Shown in pieces: positions 1 through 7,137 of a stretch of DNA of 51,207 nt; position 1 is the first letter of the stretch; the number at the start of each line of letters is the position of its first letter. The translations under genes and the position numbers were made by a program. The notes below the pieces were generated by a model. The model was given only the letters and a program-made list of their open reading frames with translations. It had not been told where the DNA came from and did not search any database. Origin of the DNA: a virus; the IMG/VR virus record IMGVR_UViG_3300034062_007872, positions 1-51,207 of that record. The stretch is one strand, 5' to 3'.

Positions 1-96
1 GCTTATGTGCTGAATGCCGAGCAAGTTCCCGGTGAAACCGTGGTTCGCCCCGGTGAAGTGTATCGCGGAGTGATCACCTCCGAGAGCAAGGGCTGA
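1..96 (+). CDS. 3' end of a small protein, possibly ubiquitin-like (partial)
   Basis: Only the last 31 codons are in the window; the frame is open from base 1 to a TGA. The visible end reads like the last strand of a beta-grasp protein: a segment VLNAEQVPGETVV, then RPGEVYRGV, then a short tail ending Ser-Lys-Gly. A C-terminal Gly after a flexible tail is what ubiquitin-like and ThiS/MoaD-like proteins need for activation. The next three genes are JAB protease, E2-like and E1-like, so a ubiquitin-like partner is expected here. This is inference from a fragment; it could be an unrelated protein. A perfect hairpin separates it from the next gene. Confidence 0.4.
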   Translation, partial: AYVLNAEQVPGETVVRPGEVYRGVITSESKG

Positions 97-109
97 TTAC
101 CCGATCTCA

Positions 110-130
110 GGCCCTAGAAATTCTAGGGCC
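110..130 (+). terminator. Hairpin between the partial gene and the JAB gene
   Basis: GGCCCTAG (110-117) and CTAGGGCC (123-130) form a perfect 8 bp stem around a 5-base loop. A pyrimidine-rich stretch rather than a clean T-run follows, so termination may be partial. Confidence 0.5.
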
Positions 131-153
131 ACAACACACTCTTTCTCTTCTTT

Positions 154-1116
154 ATGGAACATCAAATTCTACGAACAGCAAACAACGGGTGTTTTGAGCT
201 TTATACTGGTGGCTGGGGTACTTATCTCCGGCAGATTGATGATCCAGATGCCAATGTTATCATTGATAAAAATGATCTAGAAACCTTTACTCTTAAGGAA
301 GACATTCATCGAATTCCGGCAAGTCTTTGGCAGCGTTGGGTTCAACTTTGTTTTCACTTTGTCGAAAAGGTTCCTTCTGATGTAGAAGTTTCCATCAGGA
401 TTCTTCGCAGTGAAGAAGATCCTTCTGTTTATCGGATTGTTGTACCGAAACAGAAAGTTTCTGCGGCATCTGTAAGGGTTAATAGTTTTCATGATGCTAT
501 CGACATTGAATCTGGTGAAGAGATTACCCAATTCCCTCCTATTGGATGGATTCCTGTTGGTAGTTCTCACAGCCACAACACCATGCAAGCGTTCTTTAGT
601 GGAACCGATGATAAGTATGAACTTGGCGATCCGGGTATTCATATTGTTGTTGGATCCATTGATGTAGATAAAAGGACGTATCGACTCAAGGCATCTGTTG
701 TTGCTAATGGTCGAAGGTTTGATGTTGAACATAGTAAAATCATTGATTGTGATCCAATTGAAGGCGCGACTTTCCATAAAGATGTTCTCAATTATGTTGA
801 TTACACTCGTCCAGTAGTTCATCATAAAAATGCAACTACTTTTCAATCTTTTCAACCTAAAAGTAATCAAAACTTTTATTCTCATGATTACAAATCGCCT
901 TTTGGATTTTCAGATGAAATCGATTTTACGGAAGAATATTACCGAGAATTCTTTGGTGAGACCGAAGTAACAAAAACCGAACCACTTAAATTATGGCAAA
1001 TCGAGGACGTTATTGAGGACTACATCAAACAAAACAGGGGAAATGTTGAAGAAATTCAAGAACTGATTTCTCTGCTTTCGGTTTATGTTGAAGAGCACAG
1101 TGAACTTTCCATTTAA
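154..1116 (+). CDS. JAB/JAMM-domain metalloprotease (PRTRC protein A-like)
   Basis: 320 residues. The zinc site of JAMM isopeptidases is complete: His139-Ser-His141, seven residues, Ser149, two residues, Asp152 (HxH-x7-S-xx-D). A Glu for catalysis would be expected upstream; Glu71 or Glu78 are candidates. JAB enzymes of this kind cleave ubiquitin-like proteins from conjugates or trim their C-terminus. The C-terminal third, after about residue 220, has no motif I recognise. The gene is followed after 2 bases by the E2-like gene and then the E1-like gene, the order known from bacterial PRTRC and related ubiquitin-like cassettes. The domain is clear; the substrate is inferred from neighbours. 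Confidence 0.75.
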   Translation: MEHQILRTANNGCFELYTGGWGTYLRQIDDPDANVIIDKNDLETFTLKEDIHRIPASLWQRWVQLCFHFVEKVPSDVEVSIRILRSEEDPSVYRIVVPKQKVSAASVRVNSFHDAIDIESGEEITQFPPIGWIPVGSSHSHNTMQAFFSGTDDKYELGDPGIHIVVGSIDVDKRTYRLKASVVANGRRFDVEHSKIIDCDPIEGATFHKDVLNYVDYTRPVVHHKNATTFQSFQPKSNQNFYSHDYKSPFGFSDEIDFTEEYYREFFGETEVTKTEPLKLWQIEDVIEDYIKQNRGNVEEIQELISLLSVYVEEHSELSI

Positions 1117-1118
1117 TC

Positions 1119-2135
1119 ATGAACAACCCTATTTTTCCAACTCAACCTGCAACAGTTAGTTTACATCCGGTCCCAACCCAGGCCGAATTCATTTCTTATC
1201 TTGTTGGCCCGGATACTATGACGATCCGGGCATGGATGCCAGATAATTATTCTTCCTTTGAAGATCATAATTCCCTGGGTAGGGCATATGACGATTTTTA
1301 TTGTAGGAATTGTAGTGAATGTCCAAGAACTTATCGAAGGTTTTATGAAAAAAATCACCCAGAGCTTTTTGACGAGAATAGTCATTGGGTAAGTGGGGCT
1401 TTTGACGCATTTACCAGAGACAATCCGGACGAATGTTTTGTTTACATGAATGGTTATAATGGTCAAAATTGTCCTCTAGGGATCAAGTTTGAAGGACCAA
1501 AATCAATAACTTGCTCTATCTCAAACATGGTTTTTGACATTCAGTTGTCACACAAGGGCCAATTCAAAAAGTATACAGACAACGCACATCTTCAGGCCGG
1601 TTATGTAAATGAATCTGGTGAGGTCTATGAGACTAATCCACGTTCTGCCGCAAATGTTTATTCCGGGGTTGCTGATTCAGATGGGTATATCTATGGCAAA
1701 ATTTGTTGGAACTCTATTGAGGATCCAACAACCTTGCGCGAGATTGTAACGTCCTACTTTGGATCTGAATTTAATAATGATCTCTTGAGACTCAGCAGTT
1801 TTAAGACCAACATTGGTGCAATAAGGGGTTACAAAGAAGAAAACAAATATAAAAAATCTAACCATAAATTTCTGTGCTCTGGTTATGACTGTCTGCTTAT
1901 GATTGATGGGAGCAAGGACGTTCAGGCCTTCTTTACAATGTTGATGGCCGGATTTAAGTCTTTGCCAGAACTCCCCCACATTATGATTGTTCCGGCAAAA
2001 ACCTCAACAATCAAACAAGGAGATATGATTTATTTGGGTTATACTACACAGGAAGATGCTGTTGGTAGGTCTTGGTACATCTCAACCGAAGGTGCCATTA
2101 TCGGCCAGCTCGACGAATCCTTTGTGACAGTCTGA
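1119..2135 (+). CDS. Prokaryotic E2-like protein (PRTRC protein B-like), tentative
   Basis: 338 residues, starting 2 bases after the JAB stop. The C-terminal half contains a segment GKICWNSIEDPTTLREIV followed by a Phe-Gly-Ser-Glu-Phe stretch. This recalls the Cys-Trp motif and following helix of PRTRC protein B, which the family literature groups with E2-like folds (Prok-E2_D). The N-terminal half has a CxxC-type cluster (CRNCSEC) that could bind metal. Position between a JAB protease and a ThiF enzyme supports an E2-like role in carrying a ubiquitin-like protein. The match is from memory and weak at sequence level; the gene itself is certain. Confidence 0.5.
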   Translation: MNNPIFPTQPATVSLHPVPTQAEFISYLVGPDTMTIRAWMPDNYSSFEDHNSLGRAYDDFYCRNCSECPRTYRRFYEKNHPELFDENSHWVSGAFDAFTRDNPDECFVYMNGYNGQNCPLGIKFEGPKSITCSISNMVFDIQLSHKGQFKKYTDNAHLQAGYVNESGEVYETNPRSAANVYSGVADSDGYIYGKICWNSIEDPTTLREIVTSYFGSEFNNDLLRLSSFKTNIGAIRGYKEENKYKKSNHKFLCSGYDCLLMIDGSKDVQAFFTMLMAGFKSLPELPHIMIVPAKTSTIKQGDMIYLGYTTQEDAVGRSWYISTEGAIIGQLDESFVTV

Positions 2136-2204
2136 GTACTGTCCATTACTCTACTCCATTAGACCAATTCTCGTTTAACATAACAAAGTAGTTCACCTAG
2201 ACTC

Positions 2205-2918
2205 ATGAATTTCAATCCTGATACAGTTTTCATTATTGGTGTTGGTGGAACTGGCGGTTATCTCGCTGCCCCCATTGCCAGGCTTGTTGCTTATCATCAG
2301 GCAACCCAAGATGCCAAGGTTGTTTTTATTGATGGTGATGAATTTGAGGAGCATAATGCTACTCGTCAAATTGTCGGACCATCGCAAATTGGTCTGAACA
2401 AGGCCAAGGCAATGGTTGATTTTTGTTCTTTCCAGGGCCTTAACAACGTTGAATGTAAAGAAGACTTTATTTCAATGACTTCTTTTATTCCTCTTTTGAA
2501 TCAATCAAGGACTCCTCTTATTATCTGTTCGGTCGATAATGATGCAACCCGACATGATGTAATCGCGGCAATTGAAATGGCCTGTAAGGAAAAAGATTTC
2601 TTCTTTATTACTCCGGGTAATTCTGATGGAATCGAGGATGTGAAGGGCCAGACACTCTGGTTTGGTCGGTGTAATGGCGAAAGTGTAGGAATGGATCCGA
2701 CTCTTGTTTATCCCAACATTAAAGAGCCGATTGATAGCGTCCCACATAAAGGATCTTGCGCTCTTAATGCCCCCTCTCGCCCTCAATTGATTTCGGCCAA
2801 CTTTATGGCCGCCGCGATTACTCTCACTGTGATTCAGAACTTCCTTGATGGTATGCTGGATCATAAAAAAAGCGGCATGTTCTTCAATGGCCGCACCCTG
2901 ATCACCTCTATTTCCTGA
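2205..2918 (+). CDS. ThiF/E1-like adenylating enzyme
   Basis: 237 residues. Residues 8-20 form the ThiF nucleotide-binding loop (FIIGVGGTGGYL). It is followed by Asp43-Gly-Asp45, then Asn51-Ala-Thr-Arg54-Gln55, the arginine finger and Asn of E1 enzymes, and by the lysines of IGLNKAKAM. These enzymes adenylate the C-terminal Gly of a ubiquitin-like or ThiS-like protein. The end (GSCALNAP...QLISANFMAAA) resembles PRTRC ThiF proteins. It is shorter than eukaryotic E1 and has no ubiquitin-fold domain, as usual in bacteria. A promoter-like stretch with TTTAACAT lies in the 69-base gap before it, so it may be transcribed separately as well. Confidence 0.85.
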   Translation: MNFNPDTVFIIGVGGTGGYLAAPIARLVAYHQATQDAKVVFIDGDEFEEHNATRQIVGPSQIGLNKAKAMVDFCSFQGLNNVECKEDFISMTSFIPLLNQSRTPLIICSVDNDATRHDVIAAIEMACKEKDFFFITPGNSDGIEDVKGQTLWFGRCNGESVGMDPTLVYPNIKEPIDSVPHKGSCALNAPSRPQLISANFMAAAITLTVIQNFLDGMLDHKKSGMFFNGRTLITSIS

Positions 2919-2925
2919 ATTTATT

Positions 2926-3261
2926 ATGACTACCACTACTGAAACTGCCCTGGTCAACGTTAACGATCAATTGGTTGAGTTTGCTAACCTTTTGAATGCC
3001 CTTCGCTATCTTTATGAAGAAATTCAGACTGCAAAACCAGATACGACTTCGATGGATAAGGCAGTCGAGGAATACTTTAAGTCCGAACCATTCTCAAAGA
3101 GAATGACTACTTATCTGAAACGCTATCAGATCCCAGCAATGACTGAAATGGTTTCGACCGATATCAAAAATAGTCTGGATTCTCAACTTGAGAATTACAT
3201 CTTGGCCAAGCTGGATGATCGAATTGAGCATGTCCTGAGGACACGACTGGGCCGGTCTTGA
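2926..3261 (+). CDS. Small helical protein of unknown function
   Basis: 111 residues, 7 bases after the ThiF stop and therefore probably co-transcribed with it. Predominantly helical, with alternating Leu and charged residues (NLLNALRYLYEEIQ; SLDSQLENYILAKLDDRIEHVLRTRL) and no Cys. No family recognised. Its position at the end of the ubiquitin-like cassette makes it a candidate accessory subunit or target, but nothing in the sequence shows this. Confidence 0.7.
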   Translation: MTTTTETALVNVNDQLVEFANLLNALRYLYEEIQTAKPDTTSMDKAVEEYFKSEPFSKRMTTYLKRYQIPAMTEMVSTDIKNSLDSQLENYILAKLDDRIEHVLRTRLGRS

Positions 3262-3277
3262 GACTGTCCACTGACCC

Positions 3278-3306
3278 TGGCAACTGGACCGCCACCCTGC
3301 CATAAT
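3278..3306 (+). promoter_or_regulatory. Possible sigma70-type promoter for the SH3-like gene
   Basis: TGGCAA (3278-3283), a 17-base spacer and CATAAT (3301-3306) give a reasonable sigma70 arrangement 55 bases before the start codon at 3362. Confidence 0.35.
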
Positions 3307-3313
3307 GATCACA

Positions 3314-3335
3314 TCGGGGGCAAGGGAGCCCCCGA
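3314..3335 (+). other. Perfect 8 bp hairpin in the leader
   Basis: TCGGGGGC (3314-3321) and GCCCCCGA (3328-3335) form a perfect GC-rich stem with a 6-base loop. It lies between the candidate promoter and the start codon and lacks a T-run, so it may be an attenuator, an mRNA-stabilising hairpin or a weak terminator of the upstream operon. Confidence 0.5.
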
Positions 3336-3361
3336 AATTCACTCTCAATCATTTTCTTATT

Positions 3362-3640
3362 ATGGATCGCGCCACAAACATCCGAGAATTTCTCCAGGCA
3401 TCCGGGTCTACGATTGTTAATGTCCGTTTTAGGAAAAAGAACGGCGAAATGCGTAGCCTGTGTTTCAATCCCAAGGATCGTCAGGAAATTGTGGGGGGAT
3501 CCCCTTCTACCACCAATCCTGATATTATCCGGGTAAGAGATTTCAAGATTGCAAAAGAGCAAGGCGAAAAGGCCTGGCGGTCTTTTGATGTCAATCGGGT
3601 CATCAGCATCACTTCCAACGGTCAACGTTTTGAGTTCTGA
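3362..3640 (+). CDS. Small SH3-like phage protein (DUF2693-like)
   Basis: 92 residues with the start at 3362; an in-frame ATG at 3305 is rejected because it would place the GC-rich hairpin inside the gene. The pattern is an N-terminal helix (ATNIREFLQAS), a strand pair around FRKKNGEMRSLCFNP, and near the end AWRSFDVNRVISI. It resembles the small SH3-like barrel proteins common in phages and annotated DUF2693, whose hallmark is a Trp-Arg-Ser-Phe followed by Val/Ile-Ser-Ile. Function unknown in the family. The next gene starts 3 bases after its stop. Confidence 0.65.
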   Translation: MDRATNIREFLQASGSTIVNVRFRKKNGEMRSLCFNPKDRQEIVGGSPSTTNPDIIRVRDFKIAKEQGEKAWRSFDVNRVISITSNGQRFEF

Positions 3641-3643
3641 ATC

Positions 3644-4015
3644 ATGAACCAACAAATCAAACAACAATGGATTGAGGCTCTCCGCAGCGGAGAGTATTCA
3701 CAAGCACAGGAAGAACTTAGAGTTGGTGATTCTTTCTGTTGTCTTGGGGTTTTGTGTGATCTTTATGGTAAGAGCAAAGGAGCCAATTTCTGGAAAGAAA
3801 CAACGCAAAAATCTGGTTATTATTATTTTGAATCGCTTCCAGAACAATATGAGTATGGAACTCTCCCCATAAATGTCTCTGAATGGGCCGGTTTGGGTGG
3901 AATAGATATTCCTGTTGTGGAATACGGTGAACAAAAAACGGCCATTTCCGATCTAAACGACAAAGAACAACTCTCATTTAACCAAATCGCGGCTATTATT
4001 GAGGAACAACTTTAA
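3644..4015 (+). CDS. Conserved phage protein with FCCLGVLCDLY motif
   Basis: 123 residues. It has the features of a widespread phage family of unknown function: N-terminal WIEALRSGEYSQAQEELR, then SFCCLGVLCDLYG, a middle LP.NVSEWAGL, and a C-terminal LNDKEQLSFNQIAAIIEEQ. The SFxxIAxxIE ending and the Cys-Cys motif are both present, so it looks intact. It ends immediately before a strong terminator. Confidence 0.75.
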   Translation: MNQQIKQQWIEALRSGEYSQAQEELRVGDSFCCLGVLCDLYGKSKGANFWKETTQKSGYYYFESLPEQYEYGTLPINVSEWAGLGGIDIPVVEYGEQKTAISDLNDKEQLSFNQIAAIIEEQL

Positions 4016-4023
4016 CTTAATTA

Positions 4024-4047
4024 CCCCTCTTTATGAGGGGCTTTTTT
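4024..4047 (+). terminator. Strong intrinsic terminator
   Basis: CCCCTC (4024-4029) and GAGGGG (4035-4040) form a stem with a 5-base loop, followed by C and six T. It closes the operon that starts upstream. Confidence 0.85.
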
Positions 4048-4050
4048 GTA

Positions 4051-4057
4051 CTAAATA
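4051..4057 (+). promoter_or_regulatory. T4-type late promoter motif CTAAATA
   Basis: CTAAATA directly follows the terminator and lies 22 bases before the start codon at 4079. It matches the late-promoter variant seen elsewhere in the window in front of virion genes (24528, 38827) and suggests that the two genes behind it are expressed late. Confidence 0.55.
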
Positions 4058-4078
4058 ATCAATAAACAATCAAAAAAC

Positions 4079-4387
4079 ATGGAAGAAATTGTTTCTTTTC
4101 TAATCAATGAAGGTTACGCCGATGATTATAGGGCCGCATCTAAAATTTATGAGGTCATGAGCGACGAATGGTTGGATTTTATTCTTTGTGAGGAACCTAG
4201 ATCCAAGGCCGACAGAGAATTTTTGGCCCAAAGAAGGAGAAATTTTCAAACGGGCAAAGGGCCTAATTGGCCTTATGGTGATAAAAAGGCCAATTATGAT
4301 TCGCCATCAACTGGTATAGTTGCAACCGGAGATTCTCAGTCTGCCCCCACTAGAAAAAAGAAAAAACTAACTTTTGAAGTAAGATGA
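4079..4387 (+). CDS. EGYA...MSDEWL-domain protein, probable late gene
   Basis: 102 residues. The N-terminal 40 residues (FLINEGYADDYRAASKIYEVMSDEWLDFIL) are clearly related to a segment of the minus-strand gene 23950-24489 (LVSEGYVNNYDSAACILEAMSDEWLAGIL). That gene sits in an operon of probable packaged proteins. The rest is basic and low complexity, ending TRKKKKLTFEVR. A CTAAATA late promoter precedes it, and its stop overlaps the next start (ATGA). Likely a virion-associated or internal protein; function unknown. Confidence 0.65.
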   Translation: MEEIVSFLINEGYADDYRAASKIYEVMSDEWLDFILCEEPRSKADREFLAQRRRNFQTGKGPNWPYGDKKANYDSPSTGIVATGDSQSAPTRKKKKLTFEVR

Positions 4388-4743
4388 GCCAAAGATCACA
4401 AGAAATAATTAAAAGAATCCAAAAAGCCTCAAAAAAAGCCGGAGATCCTGAACTAGACCTAAACCGCAATCAAGTCGAGGCCGAAAGACAAAAAGTAATG
4501 AAGACTTTTAAAGAATTTGTTGAGTCGGTATTTGCTCCAGGGGAAACCAGTTATGGTGATCCAAAATATCAAGAAAGACTAGCAAAGAAAAGAGAAGAAG
4601 AGAAGAAGAAAAAAGAGGCCGAACAAAAATCTAAACATGATGAATTATATAAAGAGAGAAAGCATGGAAGGGGAATTAGAGCGACTAAAGATGGTGTAAA
4701 AGGCTGGATCAAAAACAAAATTTTTACTCCTGGCGATTGGTGA
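4384..4743 (+). CDS. Basic, coiled-coil protein with internal capsid-targeting-like motif
   Basis: 119 residues, very rich in Lys, Arg and Glu; residues 70-95 form a highly charged helix (EEEKKKKEAEQKSK). Residues 39-48 read MKTFKEFVES, nearly the same as the MKTYKEF leader of the packaged proteins at 22274-23953 and of T4 internal proteins. The upstream ATG at 4384 overlaps the previous stop (ATGA), which supports it. The ATG at 4498 would place the leader exactly at the N-terminus but has no obvious ribosome binding site. Either way a packaged internal protein is the best guess. Confidence 0.6.
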   Translation: MSQRSQEIIKRIQKASKKAGDPELDLNRNQVEAERQKVMKTFKEFVESVFAPGETSYGDPKYQERLAKKREEEKKKKEAEQKSKHDELYKERKHGRGIRATKDGVKGWIKNKIFTPGDW

Positions 4744-4759
4744 TAGACACCTAAACAAC

Positions 4760-4802
4760 TGGCACAAACACCAGACCAAACACGTCAAACTCACCTTAAA
4801 AT
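4760..4802 (+). promoter_or_regulatory. TGGCACAA box plus -10 (TAAAAT)
   Basis: TGGCACAA at 4760-4767 and TAAAAT at 4797-4802; the two starts are 37 bases apart, the same spacing as at 7937, 15643 and 16832. It precedes the gene at 4826. Confidence 0.45.
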
Positions 4803-4825
4803 AAGAACGAATTACAAATTCCATT

Positions 4826-4987
4826 ATGTTACCCCAAGAGCTTAGGTCCGTTCTTAAAGAAATTGAACACGAGAATCGCCGCATAGAACTCAGGAAAACC
4901 TTTTTGGAAAAAGGTGTAAAGTTTTATGACAAAGATGGCTGGGGGTATATCAAGAATGGTATAAAAAATTATGTTGAACGAACATGA
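4826..4987 (+). CDS. Small unknown protein
   Basis: 53 residues: MLPQELRSVLKEIEHENRR, then a short segment FYDKDGWGYIKNGIKNYVE. Helical N-terminus and an aromatic, glycine-containing C-terminal part. No family recognised. Its TGA overlaps the ATG of the first LRV gene (ATGA), which argues that it is translated and coupled to it. Confidence 0.55.
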   Translation: MLPQELRSVLKEIEHENRRIELRKTFLEKGVKFYDKDGWGYIKNGIKNYVERT

Positions 4988-5247
4988 AACACGAACAAAA
5001 ACTAAAAGCCGCAAGAGATCCAAACACTTCTCCTGAAATTCTAGAAACTCTGGCGTCTGATGGAAACTGGAATGTTCGCTACTGGGTTGCACGAAACCCG
5101 AATACATCCATAAAAATTCTAGAACTCTTGGCGACTGATGAAGATTATATTGTTCGATCATGGGTTCCACACCATCCAAATAGAACAAAAATTATAGAAA
5201 GGCTAGTTCTCATGACAGACTACAAACTGTCCACTGCCGCCAACTAA
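4984..5247 (+). CDS. LRV-repeat protein, paralogue 1
   Basis: 87 residues: an 11-residue N-cap (MKHEQKLKAAR), about two and a half 26-residue repeats of the form NPNTSxxxLExLAtDxxxxVRxxVAR, and a C-cap (NRTKIIERLVLMT). This is the leucine-rich-variant (LRV) repeat, an all-helical solenoid related to HEAT/armadillo repeats. The FeS-binding Cys cluster of the Azotobacter founder protein is absent. The solenoid suggests protein binding; the target is unknown. One of six paralogues in 9.2 kb. Confidence 0.8.
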   Translation: MKHEQKLKAARDPNTSPEILETLASDGNWNVRYWVARNPNTSIKILELLATDEDYIVRSWVPHHPNRTKIIERLVLMTDYKLSTAAN

Positions 5248-5295
5248 ACCAACCAATCACCAACTAAACTACGTCTAGTTGATCGTTCTTTTGTC

Positions 5296-6054
5296 ATGCA
5301 AATCACTTCTGATATTCTCAACAAGCCGTCCATCAAAAAGCATTATGGTCAAAAGATTGTTTCGGGTTATCCTGAGGCCCTGATTGATTTTGAAAAGACG
5401 GTTTTTACCAAAAATATCGAGACTCTTAAAAAAATTTGGCCGTATCTCTCTTTTGATCTGATCCTTAATAATATTGATTGGCTTGAGATCCTGCCACTGA
5501 ACCTTACTGATACTCATAATGATTGGCTGATCCAAAATATCAAGCCCCAATCATTCCTTAATATGATCAACCAGCACTACACCAAAGTTGGTTGTATTTC
5601 TATTTCTACTTTTATCAAAGACACATTTGAGCAGCTTGAAAAACTAATCAAACAGAAGGTAACAGTAGATCCCCCTAAAAGGTGGAGGTTGATTGATTTT
5701 CATGATCACGTTTCTTATCTTTATCTAAAGAACAATACCAAAAACAATAAACTTCAGACAATTATTGATCCTTATAAAAAGGAAGGTTATCTACTGTCCC
5801 AGCCAAAAGAGTCCATTGAGATCATTATCTGGGGTAAAAAGGTAAAGAATTGTGTGGCATCTTATGAGGAGCGAATTGGCGAATCTATCTGGATTTTCTT
5901 TATTGAAAAGGACGGGGTTCCTCTTTATACTGTAGAAACTGATATGGAACATTATCACATCAAACAGATTGTTTCTCAATGTAATGGTTCTGTTGATCAG
6001 GCCGGTAGAGATTTTGCCCAGGCCCTTATTATGAAGGCGGTTGGTAAGAAGTGA
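5296..6054 (+). CDS. PcfJ-like protein
   Basis: 252 residues. The C-terminal 90 residues show the PcfJ-like signature: EGYLLSQPKESIEIIIWGKKVKNCVASYEERI, followed by IWIFFIEKDGVPLYTVET and KQIVSQCNGSV. That is a conserved Cys in NCV-x-SY, a TvE strand and a Q-x-x-N/CNG turn. PcfJ was named from an enterococcal conjugative plasmid; similar proteins are common in phages and mobile elements, with no firmly established activity. The N-terminal 110 residues are helical and unrelated to anything I recognise. The LRV gene starts 8 bases after its stop. Confidence 0.65.
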   Translation: MQITSDILNKPSIKKHYGQKIVSGYPEALIDFEKTVFTKNIETLKKIWPYLSFDLILNNIDWLEILPLNLTDTHNDWLIQNIKPQSFLNMINQHYTKVGCISISTFIKDTFEQLEKLIKQKVTVDPPKRWRLIDFHDHVSYLYLKNNTKNNKLQTIIDPYKKEGYLLSQPKESIEIIIWGKKVKNCVASYEERIGESIWIFFIEKDGVPLYTVETDMEHYHIKQIVSQCNGSVDQAGRDFAQALIMKAVGKK

Positions 6055-6062
6055 ATATTATT

Positions 6063-6647
6063 ATGGGGTATAATCGAAAAGCAATTGACGCACAAGATCC
6101 AAACACATCATCAAAAACCCTAGAAATTCTGGCAACTGATAAAAATGATTATGTTCGCGCCCACGTTGCAGAAAACCCGAATACTCCACAAAACACCCTA
6201 GAACTTCTGGCGACTGATAAAGATTCTGATATTCGCTACAAGGTTGCACGAAACCCAAACACCCCACCAGAATCCCTAAAACTCCTTGCAACTGATAAAG
6301 ATTCTGATATTCGCTACTGTGTTGCACGAAACCCAAACATGCCACAAGAATCCCTAGAACTCCTTGCAACTGATAAAGATTATCGTGTTCGCTATTGGGT
6401 TGCAAAAAACCCAAACACGCCACAAGAATCCCTAGAACTCCTTGCAACTGATAAAGATTCTAGTGTTCGCGCCTGTGCTGCAAACAACTCAAACATCACA
6501 CCAGAAACTCTCCAACAACTAGCGACTGATATGAGTTGTTTTGTTCGTGATATTGTTGCACAAAACCCAAACCGAACCGAACTTATCGAAAGACTGGTTC
6601 TTATGACAAATTATCAACTGGCACAGGCCGCCGACCCAACCACATAA
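6063..6647 (+). CDS. LRV-repeat protein, paralogue 2 (six repeats)
   Basis: 194 residues from the ATG at 6063. An earlier in-frame GTG at 6051 is rejected because the ATG gives exactly the 11-residue N-cap seen in paralogues 1 and 4. Six 26-residue repeats (NPNTPQESLELLATDKDSxxRYxVAR) are followed by the shared C-cap NPNRTELIERLVLMT. At the DNA level neighbouring 78 bp units are almost identical, which shows recent repeat duplication. A scaffold or decoy that binds a protein is plausible; nothing shows an enzyme. Confidence 0.8.
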   Translation: MGYNRKAIDAQDPNTSSKTLEILATDKNDYVRAHVAENPNTPQNTLELLATDKDSDIRYKVARNPNTPPESLKLLATDKDSDIRYCVARNPNMPQESLELLATDKDYRVRYWVAKNPNTPQESLELLATDKDSSVRACAANNSNITPETLQQLATDMSCFVRDIVAQNPNRTELIERLVLMTNYQLAQAADPTT

Positions 6648-6685
6648 TCCTCGCCTATTATTATCAAGTAATCGAAATCAACACC

Positions 6686-6991
6686 ATGCTCACCGAAATC
6701 GAACAAAAAAAAATCTGGGTTGTTGGCAGCATCGAAAAATTGGCCGCACTTGGGTATTTTAAGAATGTTTCTCTTAAGGTAGAAGAGGATTTTATTGAGG
6801 AATATTGGCGAATCGACGACAATCGCCATGAAATTATGGATAGTGGCGAGGAAACCTTCAAGATTATCCTAGAACTTTATCCAGAATTGTGTTTGGATGA
6901 AGTCACTGAAGTTTTTGATCTCCTGGCCGCTTTTAAGAATAGTCGAACCAAGGTGTTTGTCCGGGGGATGCAGAAGATCTGTTTGGTGTAA
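6686..6991 (+). CDS. Unknown small acidic protein
   Basis: 101 residues, starting MLTEIEQKKIWVVGSIEKLAALGYF, with two predicted helical halves around a His/Asp-rich centre (YWRIDDNRHEIMDSGEE). It has a basic end (RTKVFVRGMQKICLV). No family recognised. It stands alone between a 38-base and a 22-base gap. Confidence 0.6.
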   Translation: MLTEIEQKKIWVVGSIEKLAALGYFKNVSLKVEEDFIEEYWRIDDNRHEIMDSGEETFKIILELYPELCLDEVTEVFDLLAAFKNSRTKVFVRGMQKICLV

Positions 6992-7013
6992 ATAGTTCTA
7001 AAACATTAAAACA

Positions 7014-7133
7014 ATGAACACTCCCAATTGGCAACACAACTCTCAAAAAAAGAAGAAAACCAGAGGAATTTCTAAGGGTAAGATTAAGGCCCGGAAACAG
7101 GTTCTTAAGTCTCTTAAGTCGAAGTTTATGTGA
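7014..7133 (+). CDS. Very small basic protein (39 residues)
   Basis: The reading frame from 7014 to the TGA at 7131 encodes 39 residues of which about a third are Lys or Arg (SQKKKKTRGISKGKIKARK, then QVLKSLKSKFM). It fills a gap between two genes and ends 4 bases before the next start. Such short basic proteins could bind nucleic acid or the host ribosome/polymerase; function unknown. Confidence 0.5.
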   Translation: MNTPNWQHNSQKKKKTRGISKGKIKARKQVLKSLKSKFM

Positions 7134-7137
7134 CACT

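Noticed and set aside
277-885. Minus-strand frame of 202 codons
   Set aside because: Antisense shadow of the JAB gene with no recognisable protein features.
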